NCBI GenBank assembly: GCA_038231395.1
Contig: JBBRLL010000014.1
Location: 1 to 64,000, forward strand
Direction: 5' to 3'
Source: Stagnihabitans sp038231395
GTDB lineage: Bacteria; Pseudomonadota; Alphaproteobacteria; Rhodobacterales; Rhodobacteraceae
DNA length: 64,000 nucleotides
Part shown: positions 8,915 to 17,434 of the stretch, one piece after another
Layout: each line of letters begins with the position of its first letter
How positions within the stretch are numbered: the first letter of the stretch is position 1
The notes under the pieces: generated by a model
Told to the model about the DNA's origin: nothing
Databases searched by the model: none
The model's input: only the letters and a program-made list of their open reading frames with translations
Position numbers and translations under genes: made by a program

Positions 8915-10564
8915 TCACTTGGCGAAGCCCGGCCGTTCCGTTGCCACGCCCAACGCACGCTCCAGCGCCAGACCCAACGACAGGATCGCGCCCTCATCGA
9001 ACAACCGCCCCCACAAGGAGATGCCCTGTGGCACGCGGAAAGTCTGGCCATTGGCCTCCGCCTCGCCGCTGGTCAGCTTGCCGGAACCAAGCGAGGCGGG
9101 ACTGCGGGTGCCCAACTGTTCAAAGCCTGCGCGCAGATGCAGGCAAGGATGGCCGGTGTAGTTCGACGCGATCAGCATGGGCCCGGTCATGAAAGGGCCG
9201 ATCAACACGTCAATCTGCTTAAAAAGCCCGTCCAGCGCCTGCATCACCAGATAGCGCAGCCGGTCCAGTTGCACGTGATCCACCGCCGACAGAAAGCGCG
9301 CCTTGCGCATCGTGTTGGGCCAGGCGCCGTCGTCCTGCCACGTCAGGGTATCGTCCAGATCGGACAGGGTCAGATCCTCGAAATTCGCCGCCGCCTCGGC
9401 GTAAAGCGTGTTGATCAGCGCCTCATAGGGCAAGGCGGGCAGGGTCACCTCAATCACTTCAACCCCCAGACGCCGCACTGCCGCAAGCGCTGCGTGATCG
9501 ACCGGGGTGGCACCTTCGCCAAAGGCTTCGGACAGGTAACCCACCTTCAGTCCTGCAATCGGGGCGGTAGAATCAAAGGCAAAAGGCGCTTCAATGCTGG
9601 ACCAGTCTGCACTATCGGCACCGTTGAGGGCGGCCAGAACCAGTGCTGTATCCTCGACCGACCGGCAGATCGGCCCCACCTTGTCCAAAGAGTTGCACAG
9701 GGCCATCGCGCCCGCCCGGGACACCCGGCCAAAGGTCGGGCGCAAGCCGGTGGTGCCGCACCGCTGGCTGGGCGAGGTGATCGAACCCAAAGTCTCGGTG
9801 CCGATCGAAAACCCGCAAAGCCCGCCCGCCGTGGCCGAAGCTGACCCCGCGCTTGACCCGCTGGACCCTTCGTTGAGGTTCCACGGGTTGCGCGTCACCC
9901 CACCATACCAGATGTCATTGTACGCCAGCGCTCCGACCGTCGTTTTGCCCAACAAAACTGCGCCCGCCGCCCGCAGTTTGGTCACGATGGTTGCGTCAGT
10001 GTCGGGAACCCGGTTCCGAAAAGGCTCCGCACCCCAGCCAGTGACGATACCCTTGGTGTCAAAGAGGTCTTTCAGCCCGTAAGGAATGCCGTGCAGCGGG
10101 CCAAGGTTCATCCCCACGCCCAGCAGCGCGTCGGCGGCCATAGCCTCGGCCAGGGCCAGATCGTTGGAAACCAATGCAAAGCATTCCAGCTGCGGCCCCA
10201 ACGTGGCGATGCGGTTCAGATAAATCCGCGTCAGCCGCAGGCTGGTCAGCTGACCGGAGGCGATCCAGTGCGATAAATGGGTCACCGGCGCAAAGGCGAT
10301 ATCCTCGTCCAACTTCGGCAAAGGCGTGCGGACCGGCGAGAGTTTCAAAATGTTTGCTTCGTGCGGTATGGCAAAGCCGGGCAATCGAGGATCAAAGCGC
10401 AGCGCCATCGGCACCGAATTGGCCAGCGTCACCCCGCGCCGGGCAATGGCCAGGGTGATCTGGCCTTCCAGATTGTCCAGCATCTGCGCCCGCTCGGCGG
10501 AGGTATAGTTGACCCCCATCAGCGCTTCGGCAGCCTTGATCATGTCGGCAGAGATCGTGGTCAC
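8915..10564 (-). CDS. amidase signature family hydrolase
   Basis: This 549-aa amidase hydrolyses a C-N amide bond through a Ser-cisSer-Lys triad. The Lys lies in IPYGLKDLF, the Gly/Ser-rich signature is EGSSGSSAGSASATAGG, and the nucleophile Ser lies in ETLGSITSPS. The start is a GTG at 10564 preceded by a weak GGAAAG. The C-terminal 130 residues contain extra sequence relative to GatA, so this is a GatA-like amidase rather than the tRNA amidotransferase subunit, and the gatB at 17.4 kb is not in this operon. The substrate cannot be assigned. The M20 amidohydrolase fragment downstream hints that an amide-catabolism cluster once stood here. Confidence 0.88.
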   Translation of the reverse strand: MTTISADMIKAAEALMGVNYTSAERAQMLDNLEGQITLAIARRGVTLANSVPMALRFDPRLPGFAIPHEANILKLSPVRTPLPKLDEDIAFAPVTHLSHWIASGQLTSLRLTRIYLNRIATLGPQLECFALVSNDLALAEAMAADALLGVGMNLGPLHGIPYGLKDLFDTKGIVTGWGAEPFRNRVPDTDATIVTKLRAAGAVLLGKTTVGALAYNDIWYGGVTRNPWNLNEGSSGSSAGSASATAGGLCGFSIGTETLGSITSPSQRCGTTGLRPTFGRVSRAGAMALCNSLDKVGPICRSVEDTALVLAALNGADSADWSSIEAPFAFDSTAPIAGLKVGYLSEAFGEGATPVDHAALAAVRRLGVEVIEVTLPALPYEALINTLYAEAAANFEDLTLSDLDDTLTWQDDGAWPNTMRKARFLSAVDHVQLDRLRYLVMQALDGLFKQIDVLIGPFMTGPMLIASNYTGHPCLHLRAGFEQLGTRSPASLGSGKLTSGEAEANGQTFRVPQGISLWGRLFDEGAILSLGLALERALGVATERPGFAK

Positions 10565-11177
10565 ATCACTTTCCGTTCACAAGTAGGAGCAAAATTGTAT
10601 GCAGATTGTCCGCAGATTGTCGGCCAAGGTCGTCCGATGGCCCCGCATCGCAGCCTCTGGCCGGATGGTAACCGTTTTCAGATTTCTTGGCTCCCCGGTT
10701 CGACCATATCGTCAACATGCTGTCGATGGCTGTCAACGAGCGTTCGCAAGAGGGGATTGTGGCAAAGGCGCAACATGTCGCAGTTGCGCGGCAGGGTTGG
10801 GCGGTGATCGAGGATGCTAAAATCTCTTTGCGCCATTTGATGGACAAAACGCTTGGCATTTTCGAATGCGGCGGCGACACGCGCTTTTTCGGCGCTCATC
10901 GCGGCTTTGTCCCGTTTGCAGGTGCCTTGGCGGCCTGCCACAAGCCTTTCAGCGCGGGCCAAAGGTCCGTGCCATCAAGTTCACCCGGCCCTTCCGGTTC
11001 AGCGCATGGGGCTGCAACGGTGCGCGGTTTCAGTCCGGACAGGATCCCTGCGCCCCGTCAGCCCGCCCGCCATCCGGAACCGATTTGATCCTGACATGTC
11101 GCCATGTTACCCGCGTTTCCAGATGAGTCCCCGAAACACTCGGGCCAAATCTGACCGGAATCAGGTCTGGAGGCGCC
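10565..11177. other. 613-nt stretch without an assignable gene
   Basis: Several overlapping open frames exist on both strands (for example 10678-10962 on minus and 10687-11088 on plus), but none has a ribosome-binding site with a recognisable product. The stretch may be a decayed gene. It contains the upstream region of the amidase and of the GNAT gene. Confidence 0.45.
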
Positions 11178-11666
11178 TTGTACCAGCTGGAAGAAGAAAC
11201 CGAGGCCGATTGGTGGGAGGTGGAGGCGCTTTATGACCTGTGCTTTTCGCCCGGGCGCACGGCTTTGTCGTCTTACCGGCTGCGCGACGGGGTGCCGACG
11301 GTCACGGCCCTGTGCCTGACCCTGCGGGCTGAGGGTGCGCTGGTCGCGGCAATTCGTTATTGGCCTGCCGAAGCGGGCGGCGAGGATGTGCTGCTGTTGG
11401 GTCCGATCGCCGTCCACCCAACCCATCAGGGCGAAGGCCTCGGCGGGCTATTGATCAATGAAAGTCTGGCGGAGGCGCGGCGTCTGGGGTGGGAACGGGT
11501 GATGCTGGTCGGCGATGAGCCATATTATCGCCGCTTTGGCTTCAAAAAGCTGGCGGGTGTGGAGATGCCGCCGCCCACCAACCCTGACCGTGTCCTTGGC
11601 CTCGCACTGAAATCCGGCACCTGGGACAAGGTGCGCGGCATGGTCACCAAAGCCACTGGAGCTTGA
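11178..11666 (+). CDS. GNAT-family N-acetyltransferase
   Basis: This 162-aa acetyltransferase has the acetyl-CoA-binding motif A as LGPIAVHPTHQGEGLGGLLI and motif B around VMLVGDEPYYRRFGFKK. The latter is typical of the YhbS-like subgroup, in which the acceptor is unknown. The start is TTG at 11178, supported by CTGGAGG about 5 nt upstream; there is no nearby ATG in frame. It is probably a single-gene unit. Confidence 0.85.
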   Translation: MYQLEEETEADWWEVEALYDLCFSPGRTALSSYRLRDGVPTVTALCLTLRAEGALVAAIRYWPAEAGGEDVLLLGPIAVHPTHQGEGLGGLLINESLAEARRLGWERVMLVGDEPYYRRFGFKKLAGVEMPPPTNPDRVLGLALKSGTWDKVRGMVTKATGA

Positions 11667-11902
11667 CGCAAGTTTGGCGGTTAGAACCGTGGGTTTGCCA
11701 CCCGCCCGGATTGCTGGGGTTCGGTTACAGGGCAGATCAGGTTGTCCACGGGCGCTGACTCCACGGAAAATAGCGGGGCAGAATTGTAAACTCGGGTTTG
11801 GCGTGGCATCGGATTGGCGGGGCCGGGCCGCAATTTGAAAGATGTCGCGCGTTGATCGGCCAGCGGCTTTGCATTTGCCCCGACAGCCCCCATATTTACC
11901 CC

Positions 11903-12646
11903 ATGACCCAACTTCCCGCCCTTCTGACCCATGACCTTGATCTTGAAGCCGCCGCTTTGGCCCACGCGCAGGTGCGGCTGGACCGCTCTTGGGTGGCGCG
12001 CAGCCGCAATCTGGGAGCGGGGATCGAGGCGTATTGGCTGCGGCTTCCGGCCAAGGTCAGGACGGAGGTTGAGGCTCAGATAGCACTGGCCTTGCGCATC
12101 GGTCTGGGGATTGCCGGCAAAGCGCCCCGGCTTGGCCTGCGTGGGCATCGCTGGCTGGTCATCGCCTCTGGCGCTGCCGGTGGGGCGGTTGGTCTGGCGG
12201 GCGCATTGGCGGAAATGCCGGTGGCGCTGATCCTGTTCCTGCAAGCCATCCGGGAGGAGGCGCGGCAGGCCGGGCTGGATCCTGACCGTGAGGGTGTCCG
12301 GCTGGCCACGTTGGATATTCTGGCCAGCGGTCGCGCGGTGGCGGTGGATCAGGCGCTGGACCCGTCGTTTGTCTCGGGTCGTCTGGCACTGGCCGGACCG
12401 ACGCTGTCGGGCTGGATCGCGCGGGCGGGACCGCGTCTGGTGCCGATCTTGGGCCAAAGACTTGCCGCCTCCGCCGTGCCAGTAGTCGGTGCGTTGGGGG
12501 GTGCGGTTCTGAATGCTGCGTGGCTGGACCACTACCGCAACCTGGCGCGCATAAGGTTTCGGCTGATGGTTCTGGCCGAACATCACGGGGCCGAGGCCGT
12601 GCTGTCGGCCTTTGCCCGCGCGCAGGCCATGCCCACCAGCGACTGA
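11903..12646 (+). CDS. EcsC family protein
   Basis: This 247-aa protein matches the EcsC family. It has a conserved N-terminal helical part, a Gly/Ala-rich hydrophobic segment (WLVIASGAAGGAVGLAGALAEMP, residues ~80-105) and the C-terminal VPVVGALGGAVLNAAWLDHYRNLARIRF block near residue 195. Family members are membrane-associated; the name comes from a gene beside a Bacillus ABC transporter, but the biochemical role is unknown. The ATG at 11903 begins the conserved part; the longer frame to 11798 adds residues with no family match. Confidence 0.8.
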   Translation: MTQLPALLTHDLDLEAAALAHAQVRLDRSWVARSRNLGAGIEAYWLRLPAKVRTEVEAQIALALRIGLGIAGKAPRLGLRGHRWLVIASGAAGGAVGLAGALAEMPVALILFLQAIREEARQAGLDPDREGVRLATLDILASGRAVAVDQALDPSFVSGRLALAGPTLSGWIARAGPRLVPILGQRLAASAVPVVGALGGAVLNAAWLDHYRNLARIRFRLMVLAEHHGAEAVLSAFARAQAMPTSD

Positions 12647-12675
12647 AGGGGCTTGGCACGCGGTCAGGCTCGTGT

Positions 12676-12697
12676 TACTTAGCGTTATGGCTAAGTA
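12676..12697. promoter_or_regulatory. probable ArsR-type autoregulatory operator
   Basis: A perfect 8-bp inverted repeat, TACTTAGC-N6-GCTAAGTA, is centred on the ATG of the ArsR-type regulator gene at 12687. ArsR-family repressors bind such palindromes at their own promoters, and an operator over the start codon would block expression of the two-gene unit. The binding itself is inference. Confidence 0.6.
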
Positions 12698-13034
12698 TGA
12701 TGCAAATCTTTCCCTGATCTTTCAGGCCCTGTCCGACCCGACCCGCCGTGCCATCCTGGCGCACATCGGGGGCGGCGCGGTGCCGGTCAGCGCTTTGGCG
12801 CGACCAACCGGCCTCGCTTTGCCCACGGTGATGCGACATCTGGCGGTGTTGGAGGAGGCGGCTTTGATCACCTCAGAAAAAACCGGGCGGACGCGGTATT
12901 GCCGTGCCGTGCCTGAAACCTTGGCCGTAACGATGGATTGGCTGGCCGAGCAGCGTGCCCTGTGGGAGGCGCGGACTGACCGGCTGGAAGACTATGTCGC
13001 AAACCTGATGGCGGAGCAAAAGCATGAGCCTTGA
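12687..13034 (+). CDS. ArsR-family transcriptional regulator
   Basis: This 115-aa winged-helix repressor opens with IFQALSDPTRRAILAHI, the standard ArsR/SmtB helix, and continues with the recognition helix in LPTVMRHLAVLEEAALI. No metal-binding Cys cluster is visible. This is normal for the subgroup paired with SRPBCC/AHSA1 proteins. Its stop overlaps the start of the SRPBCC gene by 11 nt, so they form one operon, and the palindrome at its start codon suggests autoregulation. Confidence 0.9.
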   Translation: MAKYDANLSLIFQALSDPTRRAILAHIGGGAVPVSALARPTGLALPTVMRHLAVLEEAALITSEKTGRTRYCRAVPETLAVTMDWLAEQRALWEARTDRLEDYVANLMAEQKHEP

Positions 13035-13935
13035 CGCTATTTCAAACCTTGACCCCGAACTCGACCTTGAACTGGTGCGCGACCTGAAAGCGCCGCGCGC
13101 GCTGTTGTGGGCCTGCTGGACCGATCCGCAGCACCTGCCGCACTGGTTCGTGCCCAAACCGCATAAAGTCGCCTCGTGCGTGCTGGACGTGCGCCCCGGT
13201 GGGGCCTGCAACACAACCTTCGACATCGACGGCACCCTGATGGAAAACAACGGCGTCTATCTGGAGGTGATCGAGGGCGAAAAGCTGGTGTTTACCGACA
13301 CCTATCAGGCCGGCTGGAAACCTATGCCTGAACCCTTCATGACCGCCATCATCACCTTTGAAGACCTGACCCCCGGCGTCACCCGCTACCGCGCCGTGGT
13401 GCGGCATCGCACCAAAGCGGCGGCAGACCAGCATCGCCAGATGGGGTTCGAGGGTGGATGGGGCACAGTGGCCGCACAGTTGGAGGAATATGCGCAGGGG
13501 GTTGAGGCGCGGCAGATCACGATTTCCCGGCTGATAAAAGCGCCTGCGGCCACGGTGCTGCGATGCTGGACTGACCCGGCGATCCTGCCCAAGTGGTTTG
13601 GCCCCGCCGGGTTCACCTGTGTCACCAAAGAGATCGACCTGCGCGAGGGCGGCATCTGGCGCTTTGACATGATAGGCCACGGCCAGACCTGGGCCAACCG
13701 CCACCGCTACAGCGTGATGAACCAGAACCGGATCGAGTTCCTGATGGACGACGATGCCGAGGGGCACCCGATGCGCGTTGTCATTGCGCTGAACGCCGAG
13801 GCCGGGGGCACACGGCTGACCCAGACCATCACCTTTCCCGATGCGGATGGGCGCACGGCGGCGATGGGCTATCAGGCGGATGAGAAGGGGTTGGAGACTT
13901 TGGCCAAACTCGCGGCGATTGCCGAGCGCCTTTGA
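13024..13935 (+). CDS. tandem SRPBCC (AHSA1-type) domain protein
   Basis: This 303-aa protein contains two successive SRPBCC hydrophobic-ligand domains. The first covers about residues 10-155 (RALLWACWTDPQHLPHWF) and the second about 160-300 (TVLRCWTDPAILPKWFGP). Each carries the WTDP...WF signature of the AHSA1/CalC group. Such proteins usually have a single domain, so this is an in-frame duplication or fusion. It overlaps the ArsR gene; this pairing is common in bacteria, but the ligand is unknown. Confidence 0.88.
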   Translation: MSLDAISNLDPELDLELVRDLKAPRALLWACWTDPQHLPHWFVPKPHKVASCVLDVRPGGACNTTFDIDGTLMENNGVYLEVIEGEKLVFTDTYQAGWKPMPEPFMTAIITFEDLTPGVTRYRAVVRHRTKAAADQHRQMGFEGGWGTVAAQLEEYAQGVEARQITISRLIKAPAATVLRCWTDPAILPKWFGPAGFTCVTKEIDLREGGIWRFDMIGHGQTWANRHRYSVMNQNRIEFLMDDDAEGHPMRVVIALNAEAGGTRLTQTITFPDADGRTAAMGYQADEKGLETLAKLAAIAERL

Positions 13936-13989
13936 CTGTTCATTCGGCGTTCACCGCGCTAGCTTGCCGTCCAACAAAGGATGGCCCCG

Positions 13990-16533
13990 ATGAACGCCGA
14001 AAGCCCCAAGACGGTTTACCTGAAAGACTATCAGCCCTTCACCCATATCGTGCGCGGGGTGCATCTGACCTTCCGGCTGGCGCCCAAGGCCACGCGGGTG
14101 CTGGCCCGGCTTGACCTGTCGCCCAACCCGGCGTTGCCCGGCCCGCACGACTTGCGACTGGATGGCGAGGGGCTGAGGCTGATTTCGGCCACCGTGAACG
14201 GCGTGGCGTTGGATCTTGCGCCGGATGAAACGGGGGTGACGATCGCCGCCTCGCGTTTGCCACCGGGCAATTTCACGCTGGAAACCGAGGTCGAGATTGC
14301 GCCGGAGGGCAATACCACTCTGGAGGGGCTTTATATGTCCGGCGGCATCTATTGCACGCAATGTGAAGCGCAAGGCTTTCGCCATATCACCTTTTACCCC
14401 GACCGCCCCGATGTGATGGCAAAGTTCAGGGTGCGGATCGAAAGCGAGATGCCGGTGCTGCTGTCTAACGGCAACTCCGTGGGGCAGGGTGCCACCTGGG
14501 CGGAGTGGGACGACCCGTGGCCCAAACCCGCCTATCTGTTTGCCTTGGTGGCGGGCGATCTGGTGGCGCATCCGGACCGGTTTGTAACGATGTCGGGCCG
14601 TGACGTGGCGCTGAACATCTACGTCCGCAAGGGCGACGAGACGCGCTGCGCCTATGCGATGGACAGCCTGATCCGGTCGATGCGGTGGGACGAACAGGTT
14701 TACGGGCGCGAATACGATCTGGATATTTTCAACATCGTGGCCGTGGACGATTTCAACATGGGCGCGATGGAGAACAAGGGGCTGAACATCTTCAACTCCA
14801 AGCTGGTGCTGGCCTCACCTGAAACCGCCACCGATGACGATTACAACCGCATCGAAGGCGTGATTGCGCATGAGTATTTTCACAACTGGACCGGCAACCG
14901 GATCACTTGCCGCGACTGGTTTCAGCTGTGCCTGAAAGAGGGGCTGACGGTATTCCGCGACCAGCAGTTCACTGGGGACATGCGGTCGGCGGCGGTCAAG
15001 CGGATTGAGGATGTGCTGACCCTGCGCGCCCGGCAGTTCCGCGAGGATGGCGGGCCTTTGGCGCATGCCGTCAGGCCGGAAAGCTTTGTGGAGATCAACA
15101 ATTTCTACACGGCGACGGTCTACGAGAAGGGCTCTGAAGTCATCGGCATGTTGAAACGGCTGGTCGGCGATGTTGGCTACAAGGCGGCGCTGGACCTGTA
15201 TTTTGACCGGCACGACGGGCACGCGGCGACAATCGAGGACTGGTTGCAGGTGTTTGAAGATGCCACCGGGCGTGATCTGACGCAGTTCAAGCGGTGGTAT
15301 AGCCAAGCTGGAACCCCGAAGGTGTCGGTTTCGGAGGCGTGGTTGCCAGAAAGCGGAACGTTCCGGCTGACGCTTAGCCAGGACAATCCGGCCACGCCGG
15401 GGCAGGCGGTCAAAGACCCCAAGGTGATCCCGGTGGCGGTCGGGCTTTTGAACCCCAACGGCGATGAGGTGGTGCCGACCACGGTGTTGGAATTGACCGA
15501 AGCCCGGCAATCGTTTGATTTCACCGGGCTTGCCAGCCGGCCCGTCGCCTCGGTTCTGCGCGGATTCTCGGCCCCGGTGGTGTTGCAGCGCGAGGTTGCG
15601 GCCAGCGAGCGGGCGTTCCTTTTGGCGCATGACACCGACCCGTTCAACCGCTGGGAGGCGGGGCGGTCACTGGCCAAGGCGGTTTTGGCGGGCAATGCCG
15701 ATGCAGGCGCTTTGCTGGACGGGCTGGCGCGGGTGGCATTGGACGACGGGTTGGACCCGGCCTTCCGGGCCTTGACGCTGCGGATGCCTGCCGATGACGA
15801 TATGGCCGCGACGCTGGCTGCGGCGGGAAAAGTGCCGGACCCGGAGGCCATTCGTACGGCTCGACTTGGTTTGCACAAGGCGCTGGCGGTGCTGCTGGCC
15901 CCGAACCTTGCGGCATTGGCCGCCCCGGTTTCAGGTGCGTTTAGCCCGGACGCGGCACAGGCCGGGCAACGGGCGCTGTGGCTGGCAGCACTTGGGTTGC
16001 AGGCGCGGCTGGATATGGGCCCTGTGGTTGAGGGTCATGCGGCGGCCGGTAACATGACAGAGGAGGTCGGCACCCTGGCCATCCTGCTGGAAAACGGTGC
16101 CGGGACTGCACAACTCGCGGCATTTGAGACGCGCTGGCACGCGGAGCGGCTGGTGATGGACAAGTGGTTCGGCTTGCAGATCCTGTGCGCCGCGCCCGAT
16201 CAGGCCCCCCCGGTGACTGAGGCTTTGACGAAGCACGCGCTGTTTGACTGGAAGAACCCGAACCGGTTCCGGTCGGTGATCGGGGCTTTGTCGGCCAACC
16301 ATGCGGGCTTTCACCATGCCTCAGGTGCGGGTTACCGCCTGCTGGCGGAGTGGCTGATCAAACTGGACCCGCTGAACCCGCAAACAGCGGCGCGGATGTC
16401 CTCGGCGTTCGAGACATTGAACCGCTATGACGCAGGGCGGCAAGCGCTGATCCGGGCGGAGTTGCAAAGGATCGCCGGAACCCCGGGGTTGAGCCGCAAT
16501 CTGGGGGAGATGGTCGAACGGATGCTGGGCTGA
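13990..16533 (+). CDS. pepN: aminopeptidase N (M1 zinc metallopeptidase)
   Basis: This 847-aa cytosolic M1 aminopeptidase removes N-terminal residues from peptides. The substrate-binding GAMEN motif is present (GAMENKGLNIF), and the zinc site HEYFHNW starts at about His-294, with the third ligand Glu 18 residues later in CLKEGLT. The C-terminal DUF3458 and ARM-like regions fit the E. coli PepN architecture in length (~870 aa). The second ATG at 13990 is chosen because AAAGGA precedes it by about 8 nt, while that same stretch overlaps the ATG at 13981. Confidence 0.95.
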   Translation: MNAESPKTVYLKDYQPFTHIVRGVHLTFRLAPKATRVLARLDLSPNPALPGPHDLRLDGEGLRLISATVNGVALDLAPDETGVTIAASRLPPGNFTLETEVEIAPEGNTTLEGLYMSGGIYCTQCEAQGFRHITFYPDRPDVMAKFRVRIESEMPVLLSNGNSVGQGATWAEWDDPWPKPAYLFALVAGDLVAHPDRFVTMSGRDVALNIYVRKGDETRCAYAMDSLIRSMRWDEQVYGREYDLDIFNIVAVDDFNMGAMENKGLNIFNSKLVLASPETATDDDYNRIEGVIAHEYFHNWTGNRITCRDWFQLCLKEGLTVFRDQQFTGDMRSAAVKRIEDVLTLRARQFREDGGPLAHAVRPESFVEINNFYTATVYEKGSEVIGMLKRLVGDVGYKAALDLYFDRHDGHAATIEDWLQVFEDATGRDLTQFKRWYSQAGTPKVSVSEAWLPESGTFRLTLSQDNPATPGQAVKDPKVIPVAVGLLNPNGDEVVPTTVLELTEARQSFDFTGLASRPVASVLRGFSAPVVLQREVAASERAFLLAHDTDPFNRWEAGRSLAKAVLAGNADAGALLDGLARVALDDGLDPAFRALTLRMPADDDMAATLAAAGKVPDPEAIRTARLGLHKALAVLLAPNLAALAAPVSGAFSPDAAQAGQRALWLAALGLQARLDMGPVVEGHAAAGNMTEEVGTLAILLENGAGTAQLAAFETRWHAERLVMDKWFGLQILCAAPDQAPPVTEALTKHALFDWKNPNRFRSVIGALSANHAGFHHASGAGYRLLAEWLIKLDPLNPQTAARMSSAFETLNRYDAGRQALIRAELQRIAGTPGLSRNLGEMVERMLG

Positions 16534-16556
16534 TTTTTATCTGGTTAAGCGGGCCT

Positions 16557-16579
16557 AAAATTTTTCTGCGAAAAATTTT
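16557..16579. repeat. TTTTC-TGC-GAAAA hairpin after pepN
   Basis: A perfect 10-bp inverted repeat AAAATTTTTC-TGC-GAAAAATTTT lies 24 nt after the pepN stop. The same core (TTTTC-TGC-GAAAA) recurs at 21615-21633, also directly 3' of a gene. It may end or stabilise transcripts; the AT-only stem is unlike ordinary GC-rich terminators in this window. Confidence 0.6.
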
Positions 16580-16629
16580 GGGTTCCGCTTTTTGCCAGCG
16601 CCGTGGGTTCCGCTTTTGGCCAGCGCGTT
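16580..16629. repeat. two tandem 25-bp direct repeats
   Basis: Two adjacent 25-bp units (16580-16604 and 16605-16629) begin GGGTTCCGCTTTT and agree at 22 of 25 positions. They sit in the gap between pepN and the convergent transglycosylase gene, directly after the AT hairpin. Confidence 0.7.
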
Positions 16630-16664
16630 GTGTTTCGCCCCCGTCGGCGATTTTTGCAATGCGA

Positions 16665-17249
16665 TCAGGGTTTGCAATAGGCCTGCGCACGGGTCCAGGT
16701 GGCGATGGCGGCGCGGTTGCGCTTGGACTGCCACGGACCCCAGTCGCGGGCGATGCCGCGGTTGCCTTGGCCGGCAACCATGTTATCGGCGGCGACATGC
16801 GGTGCCACGATATCAACGGCGCAACTGAGGTTGGCACTGCCGTCCTTCAGACCAGCGGTCGAGGTGGCATCACAGTCGTAGTGCCGTGCCGTGGCGGGCG
16901 AGATTTGCAAAAGGCCGACATAGCGCCCATTCAGACCGATGGCCGCGGCGTTGAACCCGCTTTCGTACTTTGCGGTCGCAGACAACAGGCCAACCCAAAA
17001 GGCGCGTCGATCCTGTTTGGAGGCAGAGGCATAGCCGGGGCAATAGACCTCAATATCGTCAGGCACCTTGCCGGTCAGTTCGGCGTCGTGGTCGGCCACC
17101 TGCACCAAAGCGCCCTTGGTCCATTCCGAAGCATGGGCGGAGGCATCCCAACGCATGGCGGGCAGAGTGACTTTCACGTCCTTCGCGGCCAACGGGGCCG
17201 CAAGGATGCTTAAAGAAAGCGCCAGAAAGGTCGGAAGCCTGCGTAACAT
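16665..17249 (-). CDS. secreted lytic transglycosylase-like protein (SLT fold)
   Basis: This 194-aa protein starts with a Sec signal (MLRRLPTFLALSLSILAAPLAAKD, cleavage after AxA). The lysozyme-like core contains the catalytic Glu in AKYESGFN and the GLLQISPATARHY motif typical of SLT transglycosylases. It likely cleaves peptidoglycan in the periplasm. The internal ATG at 17249 is chosen because the signal peptide starts there; the longer frame to 17333 would mask it. Two Cys pairs in the mature part could form disulfides. Confidence 0.82.
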   Translation of the reverse strand: MLRRLPTFLALSLSILAAPLAAKDVKVTLPAMRWDASAHASEWTKGALVQVADHDAELTGKVPDDIEVYCPGYASASKQDRRAFWVGLLSATAKYESGFNAAAIGLNGRYVGLLQISPATARHYDCDATSTAGLKDGSANLSCAVDIVAPHVAADNMVAGQGNRGIARDWGPWQSKRNRAAIATWTRAQAYCKP

Positions 17250-17434
17250 TGAACCGTGATCTTGCCGTCGCGTTCCGTGCGACCTGCGGCTTTTGACGGC
17301 AAGAATCGCTTTTACCAACCTTCGGCACCGCATGCCGGTCCCTTTCGGCAGAAATCCGCCGCCCCGTGCCCTGATCTGGGGCCTTGAACCAACCGGGTGG
17401 CCTGCCTAAAAGCAATCCAAACCCGGAGGCGAAA

